This document shows, piece after piece, positions 1-10,672 of a stretch of 64,000 bases of DNA. Within the stretch, counting starts at the first letter, position 1. Each line of letters opens with the position of its first letter. The notes beneath the pieces were generated by a model, which made no database searches, was not told where the DNA came from, and was given only the letters and a program-made list of their open reading frames with translations. The stretch covers positions 6,512,501 through 6,576,500 of the forward strand of contig NC_056422.1 of NCBI RefSeq assembly GCF_905147365.1, written 5' to 3'. The DNA comes from Aricia agestis. Lineage: Eukaryota; Arthropoda; Insecta; Lepidoptera; Lycaenidae. The position numbers and the translations under genes were made by a program.

Positions 1-90
1 CTCTCATACAAAAAACACCATTTTTTGTCTACTTTCGCTCTATACCGGTACGGAAACCTTCGTGCGCGAGTCCGACTCGCACTTGGCCGA
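1..90 (+). repeat. 3' end of 'gggttccgtacc' dispersed repeat
   Basis: This is the terminal part of a lepidopteran dispersed repeat that recurs near 17.8, 36.8, 44.6, 46.4, 47.7 and 56.9 kb. It has the subterminal 'ggtacggaaaccttcgtgcg', the hairpin-forming 'gagtccgactcgcac' and the end 'ttggccga', followed by a T run. The 5' part lies outside the window. Class is unresolved; insertion into T-rich targets is seen at other copies. Confidence 0.75.
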
Positions 91-1320
91 TTTTTTTTTT
101 TTTAATTCAGGACTTGGTTCATAATTCACATACGTTGTTGTTGTGTCGACGTTTTTCATAGGCTTAGGATCTTTAAGGAATAAAACTACATATTATAATT
201 TATAACGCAAAATCAAGCAGTATACAGTAATAATATTATCATGTAGTTCGTACTTCGTACTCTACTCATAGATTCCCGTAGTTACAAATTACACGTGGCA
301 CGAAGTATATCTTTTTCCATTAATTAAAGACAGTGAAATAGACACGCTTGTTAAAGTTTAATTAATAATTCCAAATATTTTGTGCCGTACCCCGCCTATA
401 GGCGTGAGCGATAACAAAGGAAGGAACGGAAGGGTTATCACAATAGTCGAATCAAGTTACACAATATTCCATATGCATTGATGTTTTTGAAAACCAGTGG
501 GCCGGCTCCTACTGTCACCTGAATGATTGATGGAACTAATTAATTTAGTAAGACTACTCGACGCATAGAAATTCGCGTCACAATAGGCGCACGCGCATAT
601 CAAAAAAGTATTGTTGTTTTTTTTAATGTAGCACGGATTGCCTGGTGAAAACATTTGTAAAACATTACCATGTACGTAAGTAGTTTTTTTTTTGAGTTTT
701 TTAGGTAAAATTTTAAATTTCGTACTTTTGTTTGTGTGCTAAAAGTAACATTAAATAATGGTAATGGGTAAATAATAGTTAACTTTACTGTTTTGTCGTA
801 TAGCGCTTGATATGAATGTACAAATAGCGAATTCTCAGCAAAATGAGTCTAAATGACCCGGTTTCTGAAATAGACGCAGCATTAATATTGAAAAGCTCAG
901 GTCGTGCTTGATTAAAGTCTGTGCTCAATTATATTTTTAGACAGAAACACAATTCTTGTATTTAACTTAACTTTTAATGTCCTTTAAATACACAACTTAG
1001 CTGCATAATGCTTTACACAACTTTAGCTTTGCCCAATAGCCAATACCCATAGACCATAAACTATTTAGTATTTATTATTGGTAGACTGTTGTTTCTGGTC
1101 TCTATGTTGGTACGTGAGTTATTTAATAATATGTATAACAATCGAAAGAATCGAAATATTATCTCAACATGGTACCACCTCTTATAGAAATACATATGAG
1201 CAAGCGATAGCGCGATCTAGGCGACTATTGGCGCCATCTGTTCCAGTTTTTTGGAACTAACTTAATTTGAACAAATTTACGCATAAACACCCCCTTACAA
1301 CCCCTTTTTCCAGTAAGAAG
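91..1320. other. Unassigned AT-rich sequence
   Basis: I see no recognisable gene, RNA or element here. A 65-codon minus-strand open frame at 457-654 has no recognisable motif and is treated as chance. Confidence 0.5.
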
Positions 1321-1457
1321 TAGCCTATGTCCTTTCTCAGGCTTTAGACTATCTGTGTACAAAATTTCATTACAATCGGTTCAGTAGTTTTGGCGTGAAA
1401 GCGAGACAGACAGACAGACAGACAGAGATACTTTCGCATTTATAATATTAGTATAGA
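1321..1457 (-). mobile_element. Helitron-like fragment (GTCTGTC type)
   Basis: On the minus strand it begins with the family hallmark 'actaatattataaatgcgaa', followed by a short (GTCT)n run and 'cacgccaaaactactgaacc', and stops near 'gaaaggacatagg'. The same head occurs at 24521 and 25636 on the plus strand. The 3' CTAG end is absent, so the copy is truncated. Confidence 0.65.
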
Positions 1458-1459
1458 TA

Positions 1460-1617
1460 ATTGGAATCTCGGAATCGGCTCCAACGATTTTCATGAAATT
1501 TAGTATATAGGGGGTTTCGGGGGCGATAAATCGATCTAGCTAGGAATCATTTTTAGAAAATGTCATTTTATTCGTGTTTTATCGAATACCGAGCAAAGCT
1601 CGGTCAAAATGCTAGTA
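1460..1617 (+). mobile_element. Helitron-like element ending gagcaaagctcggtc...CTAG
   Basis: It starts at 'attggaatctcggaatcgg', passes 'agggggtttcgggggcgat', and ends with the palindromic hairpin 'gaccgagcaaagctcggtc' equivalent followed by CTAG. A 3' hairpin plus CTRR is the Helitron end signature. Related copies lie at 21017-21143 (minus) and 48221-48490 (plus). Confidence 0.6.
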
Positions 1618-1936
1618 GTCTTATTAAAATATATGGTAGACTGCCTAAATAATGTGCTAAAGAATACTTAAAGAAAATGCTCGCCACTCGGTAGGACTTA
1701 AGTATATTTATGACATAATCAGCGCAACACTAAAATCCAAAAACATGTAAAGATCTCGTATCTTGCCTGAACCACGGATTACTAAATAGTAATAGTACGT
1801 AAGTCGTAACCTAAGCCCTATCGTAAAACCCTCTGCCTAGGGCTAAGTGTTAGAGTATATGTCTGTCTTTAGGATTCAGCATCTAATGATTACTTATCAG
1901 GAAAATCCATACTATACTAATTTTTATTATTCGTAG

Positions 1937-2142
1937 ATACTAATATTATTATAAAGTATGCGAAATTGTGTCTGTCTGTCTGATACCTCTTCACGCCCAA
2001 ACCGCTGATACGATTTTGTTGAAATTTAATGTGGGGATACTTTGAGTCCCGGGAAGGACATAGGATACTTTGTATCCCGGAAAAATAATGTTCCCGCGCG
2101 ATAAACGAATTTTGGCGCAACGGAGTTGCGGGCGTCATCTAG
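1937..2142 (+). mobile_element. Helitron-like element (cacgcccaaaccgctg type)
   Basis: A near full-length short copy. The head is 'atactaatattattataaag', the middle has 'cttcacgcccaaaccgctga' and 'gatactttgagtcccggga', and the tail is 'gttgcgggcgtcatctag'. The CTAG end fits a Helitron. Sister copies lie at 5354-6090 (minus), 35310-35737, 43337-43546 and 55029-55188. The 73-codon minus-strand frame over it is a shadow that recurs in the other copies. Confidence 0.65.
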
Positions 2143-3182
2143 TTCAAACTATTTTTTTGTTTCTTTATTTTTCTTTTTTTTTTTTTTAAAATCCATTAAA
2201 TTCCTACATTATATTAAAATAAACAAGATCATCTTGTTTGAACTGCTTAAAAATGATAAAAATTCACATCTGACGACATGGTATCTTCCCATACCCACCT
2301 AACATATTTACACAGTGGCTCTACCATCGACTACGTAAATATTATTTAGTTTGGCAAATTTTACAGCACCTCTAACGGAACTAAAATCGCCATACTAAAT
2401 ATTTACGTATGTAGTCGATATCGGGTAGGTATCAATAAATACATGGTTTAAATTCATGGACATGGTAGAGCTACTGTTCAGACTAGTGACGGAACCCCTC
2501 TCAGCTCGATATATTTACTAACTTGGCTCCATATTATATCGCTAGCACTTAGCACTCAGGAAACGCACTTGTAAGCCACGGTCTAGTGCGCCGACGAACG
2601 GCTCGTTACTAACTTTGATTTAATTAACAATTACCACTAATTTATATAATTTCTTACGCGCTTCCGTCAAAATCACGTTTAGATAAGTTTCAAATGTTTG
2701 GTTCGTTAAGTTTTATTCCTTCCTTCTAAATGACAAGATTTTTGGTACACAAACCTAGTTAGTAATTATTATACATAATGTCAAATATTAATTTATTGTA
2801 AAAATATATGGTAACCTGTAATGGAAATTACCATATTTTTTAAGAGTTCGTTCAGATATTATAGTTTACAATGTTTAGAAATAAGTACTTATAGAACGTA
2901 AACACTAATAGTTGTCTGTGTGTTCTGTTATTTTTTTATAAGTACCAATTAAGCAAAGGTAATGTGCTAAAGATGAAATACCTACATGACGCAAAAAGGT
3001 TTTTTCGTATTTTACTAAAATATGTTCACGTAAAGCGTAAACGATGATAAATGTGCTGAATATAAGATGTAGGGAATGACAAAAGCAATTTCTGTCATAT
3101 CACAAAAAATATATATATTATCCGTGAAATATGAAAAACGTGCGTACTATACTTTTTTTAAATATTTTTTATTAAACAAATT
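2143..3182. other. Unassigned AT-rich sequence
   Basis: No gene or element recognised. The stretch holds poly-T and poly-A runs, and two 'ctaaatatttacgta'-like stretches around 2325-2420 that may form a weak inverted repeat. Confidence 0.4.
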
Positions 3183-3331
3183 TGGAGGCAAACAAGCAAA
3201 GGGGTCATCTGATGGAAAGTAACACCCATGGATACTCGCAAGTCGCAACATCTCCGGATGTTGCGACTGAGTCTGCGACTGATCTGGGTTGCAGGTGCGT
3301 TACTGGCCATTTAAGAGGGAATACGCCTTTT
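3183..3331 (-). repeat. Degenerate poly-A SINE-like copy, 3' part
   Basis: Read on the plus strand it has 'ggaggcaaacaagcaaaggg', 'gtcatctgatggaaag', 'ccatggatactcgcaa' and 'ggccatttaagagggaatac', which match the 3' half of the intact copies at 7926, 13546, 16326 and 56179 with many changes. The 89-codon frame over it is a shadow. The 5' half is not recognisable, and an imperfect duplication around 'gcaacatctccggatgttgc' is copy-specific. Confidence 0.55.
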
Positions 3332-4324
3332 TCTCGAAGGTTTGCAGGTCGTATTGGTCCGAAATACTTACTACTGGCGACACTAGTTTTACTATGCGTG
3401 GCAGAAAAGCAGCGAAAACCCCATGTAAGAGACGGCTACTCATCAAGGTGATGAGTGGCAGAGGATGAAGTAAGAAGCGAAAAATGGCGCTAGATCTTTA
3501 CTTTTAATTTTGCTGTATTTAAAAAAAAAGTGATAGTGCTATTATATCTCAATGTCTAATTAGCCACATGTTGTTAATATGGCAGCCATATGTTTTAGTT
3601 TATCGCTGTATTGATAGTGGATCGACATTTACGGCTCAAATGTTTAAAACGTGATAAAATAGCAATTCGATTAGCTGACCTTACTAGAACCAATTGATGC
3701 AAGAAAAATTGCTTCCTAATGATGACACCAACTGGTATTTTACAGGCAAGAAAAAGATTATTAACTCACAGTGAAATACTGGGCGTTGAATTGTTTTTGA
3801 ACTAAAAACTTATCAAGCCGCGGTTTGTCCTTTTTTGGGATATCAACATGGGTAAAAAATTAAAATTGCGTCAAAAACACGTTGTCTAAAGGTTAAATGG
3901 AGGGTGAGTAAACCGAATAGCGCAGCGGAGATAAGGAAGTAAAATCATCTTTCTACTCCTGCTTTTATTTCTGACGGCACTCCCAGAGTGCAACCCGTTG
4001 TTTCTCTCTCCCCTTTTTCTATTTTTTAAAAGATCGCGTATCTGCTATTCCCATATCCATCCACATGACCCAAATTGATACATGCAGATCGCCAGCATAG
4101 ATTGCTCTGAGCGGCAAAAAAAAATATCAATCAAAGTTTTTGACGGAAAATGGAGTCAGAAAAAAGAAAAGGTTGGCGCGACGCTCGAAAACTCGATAGG
4201 CAACTTTTTGTCGGCATGAAGTAGAAACCGGATGGATTTTTAGTAAACTTTTTTTAGAACGCTTAAATTTTAGTTTGTTGTACATTTACTTTGTTGATTG
4301 TTGCACTAATAACATTGTAATTTA
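3332..4324. other. Unassigned sequence
   Basis: No recognisable gene or element. AT-rich with short GC patches near 3900-4010 and 4150-4210. Confidence 0.4.
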
Positions 4325-4591
4325 GGGCTCACACACAGTCTTAATAACTACTTTGCGCGAATTCGCATCGCAATGTCATTTTTATTTTGAGTTTTATCAC
4401 AGACTAGCTGTCCCGGTGAACTTCGTGTCACTTTAAAACCTTCCCTTTACTTCTACGAATATTTTAATACTAAAATCAGCCCAATCCGTTCAGCCGTTTT
4501 CGAGTTTTAGCGCGACTAACACATTTGGAAATCCATTTTTATAAATAAGATATTTGAGATGCGATGCGAATTCGCAGTTTTGTGTGAGCCC
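4325..4591. mobile_element. TIR element gggctcacac... with internal insertion
   Basis: The left end 'gggctcacacacag' and right end 'tgtgtgagccc' are inverted, and the similarity resumes inside at 'gcgaattcgcatcgc' (left) and 'gcgatgcgaattcgc' (right). These are long terminal inverted repeats of a non-autonomous DNA transposon. Positions about 4404-4545 interrupt it with a minus-strand fragment beginning 'actagctgtcccggtgaac', a Helitron-like 3' end. No convincing target-site duplication is visible, so the superfamily is open. Confidence 0.5.
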
Positions 4592-5353
4592 CTTGTTGAG
4601 AAACGTACTTTATACTACTTTTTATCAAAAAGGAAGCCAAAAATGTTGATGAAGGTTTCAATAGATTAGCACGTTTGCACTTTGCCATGCCGTGACCCGT
4701 AGCTGAAATGAACTTAAATTTTATAACCTACTTCCAAAAAGGAGGAGGTTATATTATGTTCGTCTGTCTATTTATTTGTGTGTGTCAGACAGACTGGTAG
4801 CGCATTTTGGGCATAAAAATTATAAAGTTACTAACGGCCTTCGTGACCAACAGGCAAACCGCAAACTTAAAATATGATTATGACGTGTCGTTTTGATTCC
4901 TTGCTTTCTGAGATATTAAGATATTTTTCTGTTTGGTCGCTATTAGCCGAATACGGCTTTCTCTCTAATGCCGAAATTTACAAGATAATCGAATTATAGT
5001 GCGGATGTCACGCGCCAAAATCCCCTTGTATAACTTTAATAATGATGTGATACATCTGACAGTGTACCACTGTGTAGCTCATGGATGAAATTATTCTACT
5101 CTGTGAGTGATAGTATCGTTGTTCCATTCATCACCTCAGAGCATCCATCATGTTGGCTAACATTGTTGGCAGGACTGTATTATGCAAGATTTCCTTAACT
5201 TACCTTTTTTCTTTTTATTGTTTTTGCTACGTTAATATTTAAAGTTATTGGTTACTAGTTATTTGTTATTACTTATTACATACCACTCTATTGTTAGATA
5301 TGCATGGCAAATATATTTATTTTTCTATCAATTTTAATTAAGATAAATTACTT
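4592..5353. other. Unassigned sequence
   Basis: No gene or element recognised; AT-rich with ordinary low-complexity patches. Confidence 0.4.
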
Positions 5354-5402
5354 ACTAGATGACGCCCGAAACTCCGTTGCACCTTATTCGTCCCGTGCTC
5401 TT

Positions 5403-5917
5403 TTCTGACTAGGGCAAGGGTGGCCACTGGCCAACACGCGGCCCGCGTGCGCGTGCCACATGCGGCCCGCGCCGCGCGCGGTCTGTTACCTCGTGACCCA
5501 CGGAACCGAGCACATTTTTTTTAAGTAAAAAAAAGTTATAATACTAAAATTACCTTCTCATACCTATTACCTGTACTATAAAAAGCAAAATAATTTACTT
5601 ACTTACATTTCTTTTCTTTTACTTTTAAAATCAACACAATATGCTTTATCTACAAAAAGTGAGGCTGACTTTAAAATAACGTACTGAACGCGTGACTGGG
5701 GTTTTCTTTGCTTATTAGTTATTACAGTACATTTTTTTGTTCTAAGCTCTAACTAAGTTCTAATAGGAAAATTTTTATCCGATTTCGACTGTGCGCAGAC
5801 TTATCTGGCGCGCACTACGAGTTTACATAAAATTTGGTAGTGCGACCCGGGGTAAAATTCTACTTCCGAATTTTGGCCCAAGTGTCGAAAAGGTTGGCCA
5901 CCCTTGGAGTTCTGACT
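5403..5917. repeat. 8-bp target-site duplication ttctgact
   Basis: Identical 8-mers 'ttctgact' sit at 5403-5410 and 5910-5917, directly outside the inverted ends of the inserted element. An 8-bp duplication is the signature of hAT transposition. Confidence 0.75.
5411..5909. mobile_element. Non-autonomous hAT-like transposon, 499 bp
   Basis: The ends contain the inverted pair 'caagggtggcca' / 'tggccacccttg', with GC-rich subterminal 'acgcggcccgcg' on the left, typical of hAT non-autonomous elements. It carries no transposase coding sequence and so would depend on a transposase in trans. It lies within a Helitron-like copy and is therefore younger than it. Confidence 0.7.
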
Positions 5918-6090
5918 TCTGTGGTCCCGCGCGAACCGTACATTTTTCCGAGATAAAAAGTATCAGTCCTATGTCCGTTCGAGGGACTGAAAGTAACTGC
6001 TGCAACACTATATTATATCTTTCAGCAAAATTGGTTGAGCGGTTTGGGCGTGAAGAGGTAACAGACAGTCAGACACACTTTTGAATTTAT

Positions 6091-6283
6091 ACAGGTAACA
6101 GGTGTAACCAAAATAAGTGATAATACTTTAGGGTGTGTATGTGTTCCTTGTAGAGAGTTCACTGTGAAAGTAGCAGCGCTGAAAGACCAATTTTTTTTTC
6201 ACTTTTGTATGGGCAAGCGCCCGAGCGAGCTCGAGAACACATACACACCCTAATGTATTATCACTTATTTTTGTTACACCTTG
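6091..6283. mobile_element. Foldback mariner-like MITE, internally deleted copy
   Basis: This is a shortened member of the 259-bp 'cagggtgtaac' foldback family. The left arm is nearly complete ('gtgataatactttagggtgt', 'gtagcagcgctgaaagacca'). The right arm lacks the segment complementary to the 'agcagcgctgaaag' region, leaving only 'acatacacaccctaa' and the end. It therefore cannot form the full hairpin that the other copies can. Confidence 0.7.
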
Positions 6284-7016
6284 TAATGCTAGTATGGATT
6301 ATATTTCCCAGCTGAAACTGTTTACAAGTAACGTCTAACGTGATTTATAAAGCAAATTATAGACTAGGAAAAGTTTACAGAGTGACCTCTATAACTTTAG
6401 AATCGCGTTAAATACAATTTGAATAACAACTAACAAGTAATTATGTTTGTGAATGATGAATGGCATAAAGTTGTGAATCTTCGCGGAGCCATCTTCAAAT
6501 TAATTTGTTTTTAATGCTTAAAGTAGTAAGTAATTGCTTTGTTGTTTACTTGGAAAGTTCTAGAATCGTTAGGCACAGTATGGGCCCCTGCTGGCCTCCC
6601 CCGGGGTCGGCGATAATGCAATTCCCCTCCTTAACAAAAAAGGCACACTAAAATAAAAAAAAATAACTTTAGATTTAATGTTAATAATAAAATGTAAAAA
6701 ACCTAGGACTCTGAATAAAAATTATCCAACACGTCCCAGGACACTACGAAAACTATAGGGCATGTCCTGGGAAAACAGTACGTTTGGCAACCCTAGCCCA
6801 TATGAAAATCGTATTATTAGTTAAAGATTTTTTTTCGAGTTTACACTCAATTTAAAATGTACCTATAACCTAGCTAGAGTATATTATTTTTCTGTCAATG
6901 TCGTATGACGTATCTCTCGCACATAATATTTAAGTGGGCCACGATCAATCAATTTTACTGTGCAATATCACGTATAAGGTGTTGCGTAATATTATTGACC
7001 GTATGGGGTTGATATT
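6284..7016. other. Unassigned sequence
   Basis: No recognisable gene or element. A 61-codon minus-strand frame at 6955-7140 is a by-product of the inverted repeat that follows. Confidence 0.4.
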
Positions 7017-7030
7017 GATCACCACGCGAA

Positions 7031-7149
7031 TTCAATAAATTGTCAAATAAACTGTTCAATAAAATTGAAGCGTGATAGTGGACACAATACTTGACCGATC
7101 GTCTAGGGCCTAGAATTTTATTGAACAGTTTATTTGACAATTTATTGAA
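7031..7149. repeat. Perfect 36-bp inverted repeat, 47-nt spacer
   Basis: Arms 7031-7066 and 7114-7149 are exact reverse complements (left arm begins 'ttcaataaattgtcaaataa'). Weaker inverted similarity continues outward through 'cacgcg'. Such a structure is most likely a MITE with long terminal repeats. The flanks do not give a clear duplication. A small palindrome 'ctagggcctaggccctag' follows just downstream. Confidence 0.8.
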
Positions 7150-7247
7150 GGCGCGTGATGACTCTAGGGCCTAGGCCCTAGGCATAGCTAGGGGCCCGCT
7201 AACGCAACGTGGCAAATATAATTTGTTTTCACGCACTTGGAGTAATA

Positions 7248-7479
7248 TCTATATATATAAAACTCAAAGGTGACTGACTGACATGGTGATCTATCAACGC
7301 ACAGCCCAAACCACTGGACGGATCGGGCTGAAATTTTGCATGCAGGTAGATGTTATGACGAAGGCATTCGCTAAGAAAGGATTTTGATAAATTCCAACCC
7401 CAAGGGGTTAAAATAGGGGATGAAAGTTTGCATATAATAATATAATTTAACGCGAGCGAAGACGCGGGCAAATGCTCGT
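7248..7479 (+). mobile_element. Helitron-like element (aaactcaaaggtgactgac type)
   Basis: The head 'tctatatatataaaactc', the body 'acagcccaaaccactgga' and 'ccaaggggttaaaatagggg', and the 3' hairpin region 'gcgagcgaagacgcgggc' mark a short non-autonomous family. Closely similar copies lie at 40356-40583 and 49170-49408. The shared open frame on the minus strand is repeat-derived. Confidence 0.65.
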
Positions 7480-7892
7480 TTCAAATAAAATAGAACCGCT
7501 TAGAAAAAATGCTGATTTAGTGACATTGAGAAATTATAATAATATTATTGTGAGTGTGAAAATTGCGAGGAATTTTCTGGGTGACAAGATAAATATAAAG
7601 GTCATTGCACATTTGTACGTCCTACGTAAACAACTGGATCACTTGTGTAGGTGTACGGCCGTCCTTTAGGGTTCATGACTTTAGTACCCGACTGAAATAG
7701 GTAAATCCTACGGGCTACGATATTGTTAGAATACTTATTTTAGTCCTTTTATGTTATTTTTATAATGAGACGTCATATCCTACTAAGCAAAGCTTCCATT
7801 AGAGTACAAAATATAAAAGTTAATTTTCCACTTGAAATTTTTAATTTATCTGATAACATATTAATACATATTATGTGTTATTTAATATTGAT
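7480..7892. other. Unassigned sequence
   Basis: Two short plus-strand open frames (7472-7669, 7765-7971) overlap this stretch and adjacent repeats. Neither shows a motif, and the second ends inside the SINE-like insertion. Considered chance. Confidence 0.4.
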
Positions 7893-8302
7893 TATTGACC
7901 TGACTGACAGACAGAAATATATATATTTTTTTTATGAAAGAAGGGGGCAAACGAGCAAACGGGTCACCTGATGGAAAGCAACTTTCGTCGCCCATGCACA
8001 CTCGCAGCATCAGAAGAGCTGCAGGTGCGTTGCCGGCCTTTTAAGAGGGAATAGGGTAATAGGGGAGGGTAGGGATGGGAAGGGAAAGGAATAGGGGAGG
8101 ATAGGAAAGGGAATTGGGCCTCCGGTAAACTCACTCACACAGCGAAACACAGCGCAAGCGCTGTTTCACGCCGGTTTTCTGTGAGAACGTGGTATTTCTC
8201 CGGTCGAGCCGGCCCATTCGTGCCGAAGCATGGCTCTCCCACGTTTAAATATTTTTGATATATCATATAAAATAATGTTTGTCTGTCAGTCAGGTCGATG
8301 AC
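7893..8302. repeat. Inverted repeat flanking a SINE-like insertion
   Basis: 'gacctgactgacagacag' at about 7897-7914 and 'ctgtctgtcagtcaggtc' at about 8282-8299 are inverted copies that bracket the poly-A element. They look like the terminal repeats of a small DNA element into which the poly-A element inserted. The inner AT-rich flanks are also loosely complementary. Confidence 0.5.
7926..8242 (-). mobile_element. Poly-A-tailed SINE-like element
   Basis: On the minus strand it starts at 'gtgggagagccatgcttcgg', contains 'ggccggctcgaccgg', a pyrimidine-rich minisatellite of 'cctaccctattccc' units, 'aggccggcaacgcacctgc' and 'catcaggtgacccgtttgct', and ends in a poly-A tract (poly-T on the plus strand at 7926). 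Absence of coding capacity plus an A tail suggests retroposition by a LINE. Sister copies lie at 13546, 16326 and 56179. The internal minisatellite length differs between copies. Confidence 0.7.
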
Positions 8303-8605
8303 CTTATTGCAAATCTGTTACTATACGAGAGCTTAGAAATCACAATAATTTATTGTATTCAATCACCCAAGTTTGTTGTTGCAATTTAAAATTTATTGCC
8401 ATGGATTAAAGTTCATAATAAGCACAGAAGGGCGTCAGAGGAACCCTTTTAAAATCATTACACACCAGTGCACCATTTATTGCGAAATAATATTGTACTA
8501 TACTGGGAAGTTTGACATCTCATGTTAGAAAATGGACTATAGTATGGGTAAGGTAACGCAGCTTTAGTTGCATAAAAATATTTTAAAGATTCATTGCTTT
8601 TAAAT
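8303..8605. other. Unassigned sequence
   Basis: Nothing recognised. Confidence 0.4.
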
Positions 8606-8790
8606 ATTTTGTTTAAATGAATGAATGAAAAATATTTATTTCCAAATAGGTTAACAAAGTTAACACTTTTAGAACGTCGCGTCTACATGAGGCCTACCAC
8701 CGGTTCGGAAACTAACCTGGCGAGAAGAACCGGCGTAAGAAACTCGCACGGGGCCACCTTTTACTAAAAAGGTGGAAAATAACAAACTAT
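8606..8790 (-). mobile_element. LINE-like 3' end fragment
   Basis: The plus strand begins with a (GAAT)n-like tract 'gaatgaatgaaaaatattta' and continues with 'cctaccaccggttcggaaac' and 'gaagaaccggcgtaagaaac'. I recognise this as a common lepidopteran repeat in which a short tetranucleotide tail marks the 3' end of a non-LTR retrotransposon, here inserted antisense. No reverse-transcriptase coding sequence is retained. The 72-codon minus-strand frame 8669-8887 is part of it. Confidence 0.45.
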
Positions 8791-9590
8791 TAAATATTAA
8801 TAATGTTTGTTCTATAGTCTCCAAAACTACTGAATCAATTTTGATAAATGTAATAGAAGTAGTAGAAGACCAAGGATAGAAACACACTATACATATAAAT
8901 AAAAATAATATTTATTGCGGAAAAATCGACTTAGAAAGCAGATGGAAGTCCACTTATAAATAAAGGCGACTTGAAGCAACAAACTTAATAAACTATACAT
9001 AATATTAACCCCGATTTTTTGTAAACATTATTTTCTTTAAATAAAAACTAACACACAAAGTTTCCCCGGTATTATTCTAATTTTAAATTAACTTCGACAC
9101 TACAATCTAACCCTAAATTATTCTAACGCCGGATAAAGTATGTAAGCCGATGTAATCTCTGTTCATAAGAGCAGCGAAGCGGTATGGGGTTTTATTCACC
9201 CCATTTTTTTTCATTCTAACCCTCGAACGGTCGCGGTGGTCAATGTAACCTGACACTATCTGATAGCACAACAACTAACGCTTTCAGCGTCGAAATTATA
9301 CGCTTCTTCATTGTTTAGGGTTGACTATATTTTATGCATATTCCCGATTCCGATACTATATTAATTTTTGGGTTTAATTTTAAAATGAAGCTCGGGTACC
9401 AATTATTATTTTTTCATTACGTCACGATGCCAAGGGTGTGGATTGTACAAAGAATAAACGTAAAACTTTTATTTTACTGGGTAATTAATTATTATTTATA
9501 CAAGTATAGAAAACAAAAATGTCTTGCCGATTTTTGTCAAATTATTTTCAATCTGCAATATATAGCATTGATCCTTCGATCGTGGATTCT
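8791..9590. other. Unassigned sequence
   Basis: No gene recognised. A GC-richer patch around 9160-9250 is not attributable to a family I know. The 110-codon frame 9334-9666 runs into an AAT microsatellite (poly-N residues) and is not credible. Confidence 0.4.
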
Positions 9591-9594
9591 TGGA

Positions 9595-9625
9595 AATAAT
9601 AATAATAATAATAATAATAATAAAC
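9595..9625 (+). repeat. (AAT)n microsatellite
   Basis: About nine AAT units, followed by 'aaacgtttatt'. In Lepidoptera such tracts often mark the tail of an antisense non-LTR element, but no body is recognisable here. Confidence 0.85.
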
Positions 9626-9669
9626 GTTTATTCCTATTGTTATTCTATTGTCTCGCTCACCGGTGAGCT

Positions 9670-10170
9670 TATGGGGCTTGATGGGTTAAGAGAAAATTTA
9701 TACATAGGTACTGGGTATAAACTTGGCATGCTGTTACTTATAAAAAGTTATTTCTTAGTTACTTATAATAAGTTATTTCTTGTGTAATAATATCTAAGTA
9801 ACGAATAAGTTACTAATTATTACACAAGAATATCTTTATTAGGGAATTTTGTATCAAGATGCTAAAGTTAAAATTCTTTAAATTTTAAGTAGGTAAACGT
9901 ATGAAACGAAATGAAACGGTCTTCGAAGTTATTAAATATTTACTTGGATCCTTATGTTTTAACTCTTATGTAACCTTATTTAATTATATCTGGAAGATGG
10001 CAGCCCTCGCTCGGGATAATTCAGCATTCAGCCCGTGATGAATTAATTAAGGAATTCCACGTACGAATTCATTTTTAAATTATTCTGTTAATTAATTATA
10101 TAGCACACGCGTTGGAGGGTTAATATACAATTCTACTATTTTTTGCACGTATTGTTTTAAGTATTCAATA
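9670..10170. other. Unassigned sequence
   Basis: Contains a loose inverted duplication of 'agttatttcttgtgtaata' around 9770-9830 and otherwise AT-rich DNA. Confidence 0.4.
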
Positions 10171-10178
10171 TCTGTCTC

Positions 10179-10372
10179 CAGTGCCGTAAATAGCCTTTTT
10201 TGCGCCGTGCCTTGTGCGAGATTCTATAACTGCGCCCCTGTTTCTTTTTTAGATATTATAGGTACCCGAGCAATGCTACGTATAGGCCCCTCTGGTCTGG
10301 CTAATCTTGCGCCCCCCCAGAGTCTACGCCCTGTGCCTAGGCACCGGTGGCACCGCCCTATTTACGGCACTG
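10179..10372. mobile_element. hAT-like MITE, 194 bp
   Basis: Terminal inverted repeats 'cagtgccgtaaatag' and 'ctatttacggcactg' are exact. The flanks are 'tctgtctc' (10171-10178) and 'tctgtctg' (10373-10380), an 8-bp duplication with one change. The CAGTG start and the 8-bp duplication fit hAT. The interior is GC-rich with no coding sequence. The 66-codon frame 10207-10407 is a shadow. Confidence 0.75.
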
Positions 10373-10421
10373 TCTGTCTGATCATTTCTGCAAAGCTGTC
10401 ACATTAGCTTTGAAACAATTA

Positions 10422-10672
10422 GGTCAAAAATGACCCACATTAATTGATTGATTGATTGATTGATTAGATTAGCTACAAGCGGGATGGCTATTACGCCCTG
10501 GGGATTTTAGAAATTAATATTTAGCATTTTATTATCTTATATTTAGAATTTATAGATCTCTAAAACAGTTGGGTCTAAATTGACCCACATTTAAATGGAT
10601 TTATAGTTAGACTAGCGGGATGGATACCTTGCCCTCTGAATTTTAGAAAACATTTTGCATTTTATTTTATAA
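10422..10672 (+). repeat. Diverged tandem duplication, two ~110-150 bp units
   Basis: Unit 1 (10422-10535) and unit 2 (10569-10672) share, in order, a 'ggtc...tgacccacat' motif, 'agcgggatggatacc' / 'agcgggatggctatta', 'attttagaaa' and 'gcattttatt'. Unit 1 contains a (GATT)5 run at about 10443-10466. This is local duplication followed by divergence. Confidence 0.6.

Larger units (their letters stand above)
5354..6090 (-). mobile_element. Helitron-like element split by a hAT insertion
   Basis: On the minus strand the element's 3' end is at 'ctagatgacgcccg' (5354) and its body resumes at about 5918-6090 with 'ccgcgcgaaccgtacatttt', 'ttgggcgtgaagaggtaaca' and a partly eroded head. It matches the copy at 1937-2142. 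The middle is displaced by the element at 5411-5909. The 97- and 61-codon open frames spanning the junction are shadows. Confidence 0.6.

Noticed and set aside
9334..9666. 110-codon frame ending in poly-Asn
   Set aside because: It runs through an AAT microsatellite and AT-rich DNA with no motif.
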